From: Stichopus chloronotus
Lineage: Eukaryota > Echinodermata > Holothuroidea > Aspidochirotida > Stichopodidae
Direction of reading: 5' to 3'
DNA: 64,000 nt
Assembly: GCA_021234535.1 (NCBI GenBank)
Contig: CM037843.1
Coordinates: 23,343,911-23,407,910, forward strand
The position numbers were made by a program, and so were the translations under genes. Shown here one piece after another: positions 26,041-37,021 of the stretch. Under the pieces are notes generated by a model that was not told the origin of the DNA, did no database searches, and was given only the letters and a program-made list of their open reading frames with translations. Positions within the stretch are counted from its first letter, which is position 1. The number at the start of each line of letters is the position of its first letter.

Positions 26041-27176
26041 ATTTGGTCTCTGGGTGTGCGAAGATAAATACAATATATCCCTAATCCACTAACCCTGTAA
26101 TACATATGCTTACCCTTTAATATATACCTATGTGCTTATTATACACTAGGCTAACCCTATAATACATTATACATACATCCTAGCAGTGCTACGAGTGCTC
26201 ATTCAAGAATATTATTGTGCATTGTGTGTGCATGGTCACGCATTCTAAAGTCCATTGTAAAAGCCATTCCATCGATTGGCCCTCTTTGATTTGAGAACTC
26301 ATCATGTAACTTGTAAAATGGCCACGCAGATACAAAGACATATCGTTCGATACTTGACAGATGTTTGGGTGGTTATACGTACGGGGATATGCAGTGAGTG
26401 ACTGCATACAGCGCGTTAAAAAACAGAGATCAATCTCACGGGCTATTCTTCAATTGTGCCTATCTTTGAGTGGCCTAGAAGTTGGACTGGGCCTATCCAT
26501 GTTAAATGTTAGTGTTACACTTTAAGTCACTAGGCCTAGCATAGTAATGGGCCTACTGTAGTGTTAGGCTAACTTAAAACGGTAACAGGGGTTCTCCAAC
26601 TGCATTTATTATAACAAGTTACTATTTACCTGACAAACTCTCTAAAATTTTAAAAAGTCCAATCGAAATTACACTTTCGTAACGTCTACTCATCGGTTTC
26701 TATCGCCAAGGAAGCGGCTGATTCCGTTGAAAAGACAGCCAAGGACAGCTATGAAGTATGATATATTATTTATTGCACAGTATACGTGACTTTTAATGAT
26801 CAGGACCGCTAGCGCTGTGCATCACATACCTACGTACCTGTACCGTACAGTACAACATCAATGTCCGCACATATGGGTGAAACCGTGAAGATTATATTCG
26901 TTTACTGTTAGTGTTAGCCTGACAACTTTACACTATTCACATAGGATTGGTCCCCCAGGCGTTCATTTCAAAAGCTCAACTGAAGAGTTGGCTGAGACGC
27001 TCAGAGATGGCGTTTTCAACAAAATGATTTGCGTCGAATTTCAGATACGCAGATCATGTTGAATCTTTTAAAAAATGTTATTCAATAATGCCCTAGATTC
27101 TAGGACGGAATGTCTCCAAAATTAATGTTTTCATTACTTTGAGCGGGAACTTTCATTTGGAATATTGATGGTGGAG

Positions 27177-27445
27177 GGTTAAGCTTGGTCGTTAGAGTGT
27201 CCGTCTTGCATTCACTAGGTCCCCGGATCAAATCCCGGTGGAACCACTCAGAAATTTTCCACAGGGACCTAAATTTACATGTTGTATACGAAAGTGGCTA
27301 AAGACAGGGGGTACACTCTCGTCCGTCTGATGACCATGTCGGATGCTCACTGGACCGCTGAATGGCGGTCCCGTGAACAGATTTTGGTATGAATGGGATC
27401 GTTGGTTTGCCCCCTGGCGAAATTCGCTGGTGTTCATCAACGATT
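27177..27445 (+). mobile_element. tRNA-derived SINE
   Basis: The head at 27177-27245 (GCTTGGTCGTTAGAG, CTTGCAT loop, CCCGGATCAAATCCCGG) resembles tRNA-Ala(TGC): A-box and B-box-like blocks with a C-T-TGC-A-T anticodon loop. It is followed by a non-tRNA body of about 200 bp (GTCCGTCTGATGACCATGTC, GCCCCCTGGCGAAATTCG). No poly-A tail is obvious, so the 3' end is approximate. Confidence 0.55.
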
Positions 27446-30259
27446 AACATGATGGAATAGGATCCCTCGATAAGTATTCATACTTTTTCTGATCCTCAAA
27501 TTCTAAACTAAAGTAATATATTCCTCACTTAGGGTAGGCTAAATGCAAACTGAAGCAGAGGACTAGGGGAGCTGTCAACCCCTGAGACTGTTTTGGACAT
27601 ACAATTAGAACAATGATCTTGTCCAGGTTGGACTGCCCCACCTCTCTATAACTTGTTTTACCCTGGCTCCCCCCCCCCCCCCCCCGTTAAATTGTGATGT
27701 ATCCCTTTAAGTGGATGCATACAGCAGATCGTTTTCATTACAAATAATACATTTACTAATCCTTGAAATAGAATACAACAAAATGCTTTAAGGAGTATTA
27801 TGTTACGTTTTTTTTTACTAAAACACGGACAGAGTATAAACCACATGTAATTAAGTTGAAGAAAATGGCAATAAATTGCTCAATGATGGCCACTTAATAT
27901 ACATGTATCTCGATTGTCAATTAATGAAGAAGAAATTAAACTTCTTAATTTGATTTTGCTTTATCCGCTGTGTCAATGTCTTTCTCATGCAAATTATCAC
28001 TTATCAATTGAGTCAATGTCCTTCTTTGTCTATGCCCAACTGTTTTTAACCAATGCACATTGACATTGCAAGCATTGTAACAAAAAAAAATCATACTTTC
28101 AAAATCAATGTTTATGGACAAAGACTGATAGTTTATTCAAAATAAGAGAGGATGCTAACTTCTCCTATCCCGCGGTTTGTCGAAAACATGTGAAAGGGAC
28201 ATTTCAAAAGGAGTGAGGAAGTACTTAAAGAAATAACGATCTCACTTTAACATTTTATGCCATCTTCCTAACAAATGGACGTGACCAAAACCTTCAAACA
28301 TTAGTCAAGCAGAGACAAAATTGTAATAAATGTCGCTGTTTTACTGTGGTTTGTCACAATCAAGATAGTTGTTGTGCCACGAACTTAATGAGGGCGTATA
28401 TTATATCAGTACTAATTTAGGATGTGTTTTATAGCTCCGTAACTAGTCTGTAACTACAGAAAGCAATCTGAGACTAAATGTCTTTTGTCAGTCCGTGACA
28501 TGATAGGTAATTAACATCGAAAACGGAAAATGTTCGGTTGATAACGTACCGAAAGGCTCGAAAATATTGAAGTGAATGCTTTGTGTGTAACTGGCTAAAT
28601 AATGTACAGGCCTAGGCCAAGCAATGTAATAATTGACCACCATTCATTAGGATGTCACAATGATGAGACCATTACTTCTTGAAATAGCCCCTCACTACTT
28701 TTGGATTTTTCCTTTCATGTGTTCTCGGAAGATGGGACAGGAAAGGATAGATGGTTTACAAGAATCTCGATTATTCCAACCCACCGCATCTCTTGGCTTC
28801 CATATTATACTCACCTCTGTGGCTGATCATCGATTTGTCGTCAATACTATAGATGGCGCTATTGACTTAAAGGGTCAGAGCCATCTATATAAATAGATGA
28901 CTGAAAGGGTTCAAATGAATCACCTTAGAATTTAGTCTGTGTTTAGAAATGATTTTTTTTTACTTTTTTTTTTTGGGGGGGGGGAGTTGTAGATCGGTCA
29001 CTGTTTTAGGGGGAGTGTTTGCTCGGGGACTGTCGGCCTAAATCCGCTCAGGCTCATGGAGAACACTGCTTATCAAAGTTAACATTTTGTGGGGACAACT
29101 TTTTAGAGGGGATAGGTGTAAGGAGGGAGGTAACTGTCACGTGAATGATTTTTGATAGCCTAACTGGCTATATTATCAACCTTGGGTGATTATGGGTAAC
29201 GATTCACGTATGCTTGGACATGATCTACGAAAACGATTCGGCATTTTGTGTCTCTAGCTCTAAAGCGCCCTGCGCCAAGGTAATATTAACAGCGTGTATA
29301 CTCAAAATTATTTATAGCGCCACTATTTTCGCGATCAGCGAGCCTCCCAACTTTGAAAAGGGGATAGGTATACTGTTCTAATAACACTTCCCTGATTTAA
29401 GGTACATAACGTTTGGCACTTCCTTCTTCAAAATCGGGTGTAAGTATATCACATCAACGTAACGAACATGATAAAGAAAAAAACGTTTTTTTCTGTCACT
29501 AGGGCACTTTCTGACTGAAATTGCACAAATCTGTTGGAGCGATATTGTCTTACCCCATTTGGAGGAAGAATGTGCAAAAAGTTATGAAAGATGCATGCAT
29601 GTCACAACCAGTGTATCTGTAAAGAGTAGCTTTATACAATATCTAGTAGTTTCAAAAATTTTTAATTAACGACTGAATGAAGCAAAAAGGGGGGTGGGGG
29701 CAGGTGGAGTGTCGAAAGTGAAAGGAACGTAAACTACTGGGCCAATCCAATTGATGTAAAAACTTAAGACTGTGGAGGAATGAAGTTACAGACAATACCA
29801 GAATTCAAGTACAAACCAAATATATTTATTCTATTCAATGTCCTTTTCTTTTCCGTCAAGCAGACAGTTTCTTAGGATAAGAGATATATTCTGAGAATTT
29901 ATCCTACTGATTTCTTAAAAATTTACGTGCTTTTCAAGTGAAGATTCACCGTGAAATTGTTTAATCGTCTCGCAAAGAATGAAATTTAGCAAATATTAAT
30001 TTCCAGAGCACCCCCATCCTATGACCTACGCTTAAAACTGACAATTCTGTCAACTTATCAAACATTAGAAGAGCACGAGACCTTGCACCTCAGCTATTGC
30101 TTCTTTTTCTCCTTTCTGTAATGTATTTCAATTGTTACTTATATGGGTTGTGGGAAAGTCTTTTTAAATGTATCTCCTTTCTGGTTCAGTTTTCCGCCAC
30201 AAGAACAACAGCCTAATTATGACAACCTCAAAAAGGAAAGAAAATAAATAAAAAATGAC
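27446..30259. other. No gene recognised
   Basis: Unique sequence with C/G homopolymers at about 27668 and 28975. Some CpG-containing DNA near 29.2-29.4 kb carries no supported exon. Confidence 0.4.
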
Positions 30260-30592
30260 TAAAAGGGAAATATTGTGTTTAGAATGCATCAACATGGTAT
30301 ACAAAAGAAAAGACCCACCATAATCAATGTTAAACCATTCAGTCTCACCAGTAAACATCAGCCTTAGCTTCACATTCGCATTCAGTGCATGAGTTATGGA
30401 AGATACACTATTGGAATTTTTGAACGTTTATGTGAGCAAATTATTCTTGAGCAACACATAAGTAAATTCTTATCTGGGAGAAACTTAATTCTTGGAGAAA
30501 AAGGACTACCGTCTTGCCTTATTTTGAATAATCGTTTATTTTGCCTCCATAAATATCCTTTTTAAACAGCAAGAGTTTTTCGGTAAACACAA
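30260..30592 (+). mobile_element. MITE family 1, copy 4 (old, degenerate)
   Basis: Left end AAAAGGGAAATATTGTGTTT. The interior matches copies 1 and 3 (ACATGGTATACAAAAGAAA, AAACCATTCAGTCTCACCA, GAGAAACTTAATTCTTGGAG) with many substitutions. The right terminal repeat is eroded beyond recognition. Confidence 0.7.
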
Positions 30593-32769
30593 ACAAAACA
30601 ATAATAGCTTTTATCCCCCCCCCCCCCCTTGAACATAGAATGTTGGTTGATCGAAGGTTATCATTGTTTACCTGGACTCTGCAGGTAGACATTGATGGCA
30701 TTTTAACCAAAAATATTACTTCTGTTGCAAAGCTAGGGAGAGGCATAAAGGCCTACTCGTGAATGTTATCTTGCGTCAACATAAGTAATATAAAAAAAAT
30801 GACGGTTTTTTTTTCTTCTCTCTATAGTGGGGCACTTTCTAAGCTAATTTGTTATTGACAGATCATTTTTTTACCACGAATATACGGAATAGATAGGCTT
30901 CTATCTCATTTGGAGACAGAGAGTACGAAAAGCTTTATAAGATTACTTCGCAAGTATACCAATCCCCGTTTAAAGAAAGATATTAATCATGATTGCAATG
31001 TATACACGTGAAGGGTGATTGTCATTTCGTGTTCCATGGACCATCTGAATAATCACTATTATTTATAAGTCGCAAAGCCTTGATAAATCAAGTTCATAAT
31101 GTTAAAGTAGTCCATATACATCGTAGACAAACAAATAAAGCAAGTTTCTTGTTCAATAAATATGCTAAACACATTTAATCACATGATATAATTGCTTGCA
31201 GAGTCAGTGTTTCCCACTGTACTGGGTGGAATTGCATTTGTGGACTATATGAAAACGGCAGTTCTTGTTGAATCATTTTATGTTACCCTTAATTTCGGGA
31301 AGCTATACAGTGCATACTTAATGAGCATGCTCTTCTGAATGACTTACAGCCACCATGCCATTGTGTTTATTTTTTTTTTCAACATCGCAGTGGTATCCAA
31401 CACTGGCATACGTGATCATACAATAACAGTATAGTATACATATTAATCCGCCAGACCAGCCGACGAGACTATAAAAAGACATTGAAAAAAACTTATTTTA
31501 AAAAAGTCATTTTATTTGAAGCCACAAAAATATATTTCCGGGGAACTGTTGTTTACTTCAAAGATGAAAGGTATACACAACTAAGATGAAGTACATAAAT
31601 ACAAACTATGTGTTGACATTTCCTCATTAAAATGCATAGTGGATGCAAAATCTTTTGGACCCTTTTCCATTTTGCCTCCATGCATATACTTTTTTTAATG
31701 ATTAAATCTACTAACTGTGATCATTGTTAGAGAAGACTAAAGACACTAGAATTAATTGAATATAATAACCAGAAGAGAGACTACAGAAAAGGACGAAATT
31801 GCCAACCCAACTATAGAACTGCATTGCAATGCGTGGTAGGCAAGTCCTTGTCTTTGGGATTAAGCCAGTCTCCACGGACGGATCTACTCCTGATAGGATG
31901 AACCTGTTTTTTTTTTTGGGGGGGGGGGGAGGAGTGCCGTTTCCTGTTGGCCCCTTTCCCAATCCAATAATTTGATATCACATTGGACGAAACAAAAAAT
32001 TCATTGCATCTCTCTCATAACGTTGTAAAACTGCTGACGCTTATGTCGCACAAGACTGTACTGCTTAGAGTTATATATAGAGTAATCTAGTACTGCTGTG
32101 GTTGTCAAAACTTTCTCTGTTTCAACGCTGATATAGGACAAGTGAGCAGTACATGATTTCTGTACAAGGACGCCATGTTGTACCCACTAAAATGCATTGA
32201 AGCAATACAAGATTCTGTGACACCGTATCACACACAATGGCGTCGTATTGTTCAAAATTTGCAAACAACTATCAACGCTCTAGGTTTATCACCTCATTGG
32301 AAAAAGGCTGCACCACATTAAATGGCGTTTTTTGGAAATGTACCGGCAGGGCTCTCTCATCATTTTAACTCCCTAAATGGTTCTTGTAATTGGGCATTTA
32401 CTTTTACTCAGTAGATTTTGGTTTGGAGACGGCCGTAGCTCGCACTTGCCAATATTGTTAAGAGGTCGAGCATTCATATTTGTATGAACTAAGTTACCGT
32501 AGGTTACGCACAGGATAGGCGTTATGAGCCCTACAAGGCTCAACGAAAGAATTTGGCAGTTGACCGATAATGACAAGATTGTGGTGGGGCGCACTACAAT
32601 AATTAAAAACTGTGGCTGCATATCGGATAATCAAACTTATATTACGCATCATAAACAAGGAGGTTAGGACTCAATTCTTGAGAATTCTGACTGAATTTAG
32701 TCACTCTAATCCTAGTAGAACAATTGAACGTTAGTCTATGTTAAGCAGAAATTTTTCAGACGTTATATG
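30593..32769. other. No gene recognised
   Basis: AT-rich, with C/G tracts at about 30615 and 31917. An 82-codon minus ORF (32373-32621) has no convincing domain. Confidence 0.4.
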
Positions 32770-33448
32770 CAGGGGCGGCACCAAGGGGGAGCATGGGGGC
32801 AAATGCACCCCAGTCAGAAGCTTCCCCCCCCCCCCCACTCAGCTAGTGAAGTATAGTGTCCTTTCAGGAGTTTTCAAGGCAAAATAATTCACAAATAATT
32901 TTCCTCCCTGTTTGAATCATTCCCAAACTTTTCAAAGTAATTAATTCTTGCTGTAGTTGTGAACACATCCCTCTAATACATTATGTACTACCTGGTATGC
33001 TCGATATATAAACTTAAAGTGTAACAGATACATATGTATATATCTATTCCCTGTTAATATACTGTACATATTGCATTCACCTTTCCTTTCTGTTTTAAGA
33101 AAAGTGTAAAAAGTGTCAAGAGCTTGCTAATAAGCAGCTTTTAAACATATTGTCGATTTCGAACTTTTCATGTTGTCAACTAAGAAGAGTAATAGCCAAA
33201 TAAGCCTAGAATTTTTGCTTTGGATGATGCATTATGGATCAACATACACCTATCCTGAGACTTAATTTTTTTACCAAGAGGTTTGCTAAAACCTCAGAGC
33301 TGAGGCGGACCCCTGGACCCCACCTGGTAAGTCTCGCGTTTCGCGCTCGATTTCGAGAGGCCCGAAATTTTTTTTGCCCCCCCCAACATTTTCTTTTGCC
33401 CTCCATTTGCCCCCCCCCCCCACTTTTAAGATCCTGGTGCCGCCACTG
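32770..33448. mobile_element. Non-autonomous hAT-like element
   Basis: Inverted ends CAGGGGCGGCACCA (left) and CAGTGGCGGCACCAGG (reverse complement of the right), each followed inward by G/C-rich homopolymer. The flanking octamers GTTATATG and GTCACTTG match at 5 of 8, so the target duplication is eroded or absent. 679 bp, no transposase. Confidence 0.65.
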
Positions 33449-34659
33449 GTCACTTGTAAGAGGGACTTTCGAAACAAATCTGAATTGAAAAAAGGAAAAT
33501 CCAAAGTTGATTAGTTTGTGGTGATTTTTAACATCTAATGGACATGTAAGCTGTTACAGACTTTACTCAGTACCCCTGACACATTCATTTCATTTTCGAA
33601 AATAGAATCGTCCACGAGTTGTAAGATATCGCATGTTGGGACAACTCAAATCATAATCGTTGGTTTCAGTTCTGCTGTACTATTAATCTGCCCGCACATG
33701 GTAATTTCAATAGATAGTTACTGTGTCATGTGACCTGCCTTAGCGAACTTATAGTGATACATTGAGGTTTTTTTTCGTTAAATTCATTATTTTTGTCTAA
33801 TCTTGTCAATTTCTTTCACATACTGAAGACAGATGGTCAAACTGAGATGATTCTTATGTATTACAAACAACCAAGACAGAGTGAGTAGGCCCTAATTGAG
33901 TTAGCCTGTTGAAAATTCATAACCACGCTCTTTTTCATAATCATACGCATTATGAATATACAGTCAAGGTCACAACTGGTCAAAAATGGTCAGCGAAATA
34001 ACTATTAGGTGGGAAACCTATGCTAATTGTAAACGATAACGATGCCATGTGGTTGTACCCTTCAAGATCATCAAAAATTAATCGACGCCAACTGTATGTG
34101 TCGCTTTAAGTCTGCAGCGTTCCCTATGGTACCTTATTGGCAGACAGTGCACATATTAATGTAGTCTCGAGATCAGCCCTTAACAAAACGTAGCCATCGT
34201 GGGAGTTCGTCTGCTACTCAACATGTAATATTGCATCATCCAATAAAAATCTTTTCGAGATTTCATATTGACTCATTGAGAAAGAACAAAAAATGCTGTG
34301 AGTCCGTCAGACACTATAGTTTACTTTACAATGACTTGCTAAGCATATACTCAACATGGTCTTATTCCGGAGAAAGTTGGAGTATTCAGCATTCAAATAT
34401 GTTAACATCTCACTCTAAAAAAAAAAAAATCAGTTTGCGAAATGCCTTTCAAGTGTCGATAATTTGACTCATTTTCTTCTTACGGTTGCACGGTTTAAAT
34501 GTTAAACCAATCAGGTGCAAGGATTAGAAAATTCAGCGTATCTCAGAACATACACAATTGGGAAACGTTGTCCGTAGTTACCATTCTTCTCTTTTCAATA
34601 CCAAAGCTGCGGTCTGCTGGTTGTAAAAAAGACGAGAACCTGTGTTCAGGTACCCCCTC

Positions 34660-35309
34660 AACACATTCGTACAACTTTTTTATTCTCTGTTGATTACGTG
34701 TATCTGGGATCCTCGGCGTTCATGCCAAAATACAGCCCTTACAAAGGAGACATTTTTCTTTCTAGCGCCCTTACTGGTTCGTATAATACGTTGTGACGTA
34801 ATTTGAAGGGAGGGGGAGGGGTCTCCTGTTGGTCTGCACATGCTTTAATTACCATTTCAGAAACCCTACATAATCTTTATTTTATCCTCCGCTGCTTGAA
34901 ACAATCAAATGAAGTTATGAAATCGTAAAACCTCAGATGTTCAAAATACACACATGTTAGAGATCTGAACATCCTTGATGTTAGGGCGCGGTACTGTCAT
35001 GCGGCGCACATTCGAATGCCATCTCTATGCGAAATGTCCAGTGATTCTTCTGGTCTTTTCACAGCGTATAATGTGGTAGTCTCTACTATCCAGTCACTTT
35101 CATGTGAACATCTGAACAAAACCATCTCCCGACACCGCTACCGCTAACATCGTCGTCAAGTTATTTTTTAGAGTAAACTCATGCAAGCTCTGAGCACCCC
35201 TGTTCAATTCAGCGCCTTTTGTGATGAATTTTCTTCTGAACCGACAGAGAGAAAGGCCTTATCCAGGACTCTTTTGCTCTAAGAACACGTGAGCAGTTTC
35301 CCTGTTCTC
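34660..35309 (-). other. Probable 3' UTR and polyadenylation region of the receptor gene
   Basis: Follows the TGA at 35310 on the minus strand. It contains two AATAAA hexamers (plus TTTATT at 34876-34881 and 34679-34684). No other gene or repeat is seen in it. Confidence 0.35.
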
Positions 35310-35408
35310 TCACATTTCATAAGAGGATGCTCTCAGCCTTTTCTTCTCTGAATTGTCGTCGCACTCTGGGGCTTCTTCTGTCTCCAGAGTTCGATGTTGT
35401 GTGAGAAT
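35310..35408 (-). CDS. C-terminal exon of the transmembrane receptor (acidic cytoplasmic tail)
   Basis: A 99-base exon following the acceptor TGTTTATCTTTCAG (plus 35409-35410). It begins in phase 0, matching the donor of the exon at 45427-45723, and reads ILTQHRTLETEEAPECDDNS, then EKKRLRASSYEM and TGA (35310-35312). The tail is strongly acidic with a basic patch near the end. The joined intron would be about 10 kb. Downstream on the minus strand, AATAAA signals occur at 34876-34881 and 34679-34684, giving a 3' UTR of about 0.45-0.65 kb. A plus-strand ORF of 136 codons (35394-35804) overlaps it antisense; it has no recognisable domain and I prefer the spliced reading. Confidence 0.5.
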   Translation of the reverse strand: MLTQHRTLETEEAPECDDNSEKKRLRASSYEM

Positions 35409-36694
35409 CTGAAAGATAAACAGGAAACCGTTGAGAACTCCATTGCCACTATATATGTATATGAATATGGTAGGTTACATGACGAGCAGGGCAGCGAGGT
35501 ACGACAATATTTGCCCAAATTGCGTCCCTTAATGCTGCTTCGACCGCTGAAAACACTTCACCGCACTGATTCAATTTCCATGTCGATTAATCAAGAAACA
35601 ACCTTTTCTTTTGAATGTTTATTTTTGGCTTCGTTGAACCTGCACTCGTTTCTACCTTGGGAAGAGATATTTAAGGAAAAGGAGAAGACAACAAAAACAC
35701 TTGTCAACTGTCAAATCCACAAACTAGAAAGAGCATTTGTTGAGAATATAAATAAACTTTCAATTATGTGCATGCGCAGATTACTTCTCTGTGCCAAGCA
35801 CTGAACCATTTTCTATTCAAATTACTTGAACTTGAAAGCTTATTGACCGACAGAGGTCGCCTGCTGACGTCATAACATTTTGTATGTTGTAGCAGATCGA
35901 AGATAAGTGCACATGTAAGCCACTTTGTTTGCTTAACCTTCTCAATCCAATTTCCATTTTGTTTTTCTCTATTCTGTATGGTAGTCCATTCATTGCAAAG
36001 AACATGCGTACAAATACAAGGAAAAAAGTCACCAGTGATGACGTCAAACTCCTGCGTAAAGCTTAGTTGACTGCGCCAGTTTGAGTCACTGTTGTGCAAA
36101 TGACCATGTGGTAAAAACAAACACACAAACGGGCACATCTTATGCCTCCCTATCCTTGCAGTGCACGATTATAATCGTGAAATCATGTAGTATAGAGGTC
36201 ATGCGCATGCAAACTGCATGACACCTCACACCAATCAAAAGACATAACCATAAACCTGTAACCCATATTGGTTATTTTTGGTAATGTGTCTATACTAACT
36301 ATATACTACTATAAACATTCAATGATGTTTTTTTTTTTCTTCTTGTCTCTTTTTTTTCGAAAATAATGTTCACCTTGCGTTTACATGCTCGTATATAGTC
36401 CCCTCTCTGTTAAAGGTAACTGACAACCAAATCAAAATTGTGTCTAGAGCTCCCCCTCTCCAAGTAAAAATATGTAAATGTTACATCCAATTATAGCTCG
36501 ATAGATGTACAATGCGTAGAAAGTCAATTCATCTTAAGCCGCGGTGACAGCTGCAGAATAATCAGAGAACGACTTCACGATCTTATCGGAATATTTGACA
36601 CAAATGCGCGTCATGTATTACGCTTTATTGATCAGCTATATCTTGGTCGCCACGTGCGTATGAGTTATATATTAAGATATGTGGAAAAGTACCC

Positions 36695-36763
36695 TTTTTT
36701 CACTGAAATCCCACCGAAGGTGAGAGCTTTTTTTCATTGAAATCCCACCGAAGGTGAGAGCTT
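36695..36763 (+). repeat. Tandem duplication of a ~34-bp unit
   Basis: CACTGAAATCCCACCGAAGG and TGAGAGCTTTTTTT, then the same with CATTG at its start. Two copies, one substitution. Confidence 0.85.
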
Positions 36764-36907
36764 GGGCAAGACACTGAATCTATAGTAACGGCAACTGCGA
36801 GAGTAACCAAGAAGATACACTGAGTGAGAAGGAGATATACAACTAAAACTCTTTCCTTTGAATTAGTCTAGTTTCCGCCAAGATCGCCTCTTTTGTTCAC
36901 CACTTAC

Positions 36908-37021
36908 AGCTTCAATGGGCTTGAAAGATACTAGAAACTTAAAAGGTCCATTTCGCCTGCTCCATTGTAAATTACTGATCAGAAAATTTTGTCCATAGCT
37001 ATAACATAGCCAGTCTTTATT
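36908..37021 (-). CDS. Possible cassette exon within the receptor's long intron
   Basis: A 114-base open stretch on the minus strand with a TTATTTTCAAG acceptor (plus 37022-37023) and a GCT|GTAAGT donor (plus 36902-36907). It is 38 codons, phase 0 at both ends, so it could be inserted between the transmembrane exon and the last exon without changing frame. It reads NKDWLCYSYGQNFLISNLQW and continues to KPIEA. I do not recognise it. The frame stays open past the donor to a stop, so chance is a real possibility; only transcript evidence would settle it. Confidence 0.22.

Larger units (their letters stand above)
24495..26165. repeat. Patchwork of short diverged duplications
   Basis: Repeated pieces include AAGGATACGCAGTCA/AAGGATACGTAGTCAAAATG/ATGGATACACGCAGTCAAAAT (24515-24700). 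A block, CAAGG(G)TATCAGA(C/T)AACT...GTCTATGT...TTATGC, occurs at 24737-24800 and 25297-25372. CATAACCCACTACGCT is found at 25545 and 26014. No coding potential is recognised. Confidence 0.5.

Noticed and set aside
26941..27055. Possible exon after GTCCCCCAG on the plus strand
   Set aside because: Two plus frames and one minus frame look coding and no GT donor follows.
32373..32621. LINE-like N-A-R-x-L-N-N motif in an 82-codon minus ORF
   Set aside because: Only a few residues resemble a LINE endonuclease start; no endonuclease or RT sequence follows.
35394..35804. 136-codon plus ORF with ATG
   Set aside because: It overlaps the better-supported C-terminal exon antisense, and its composition drifts to low-complexity coding-unlike sequence.
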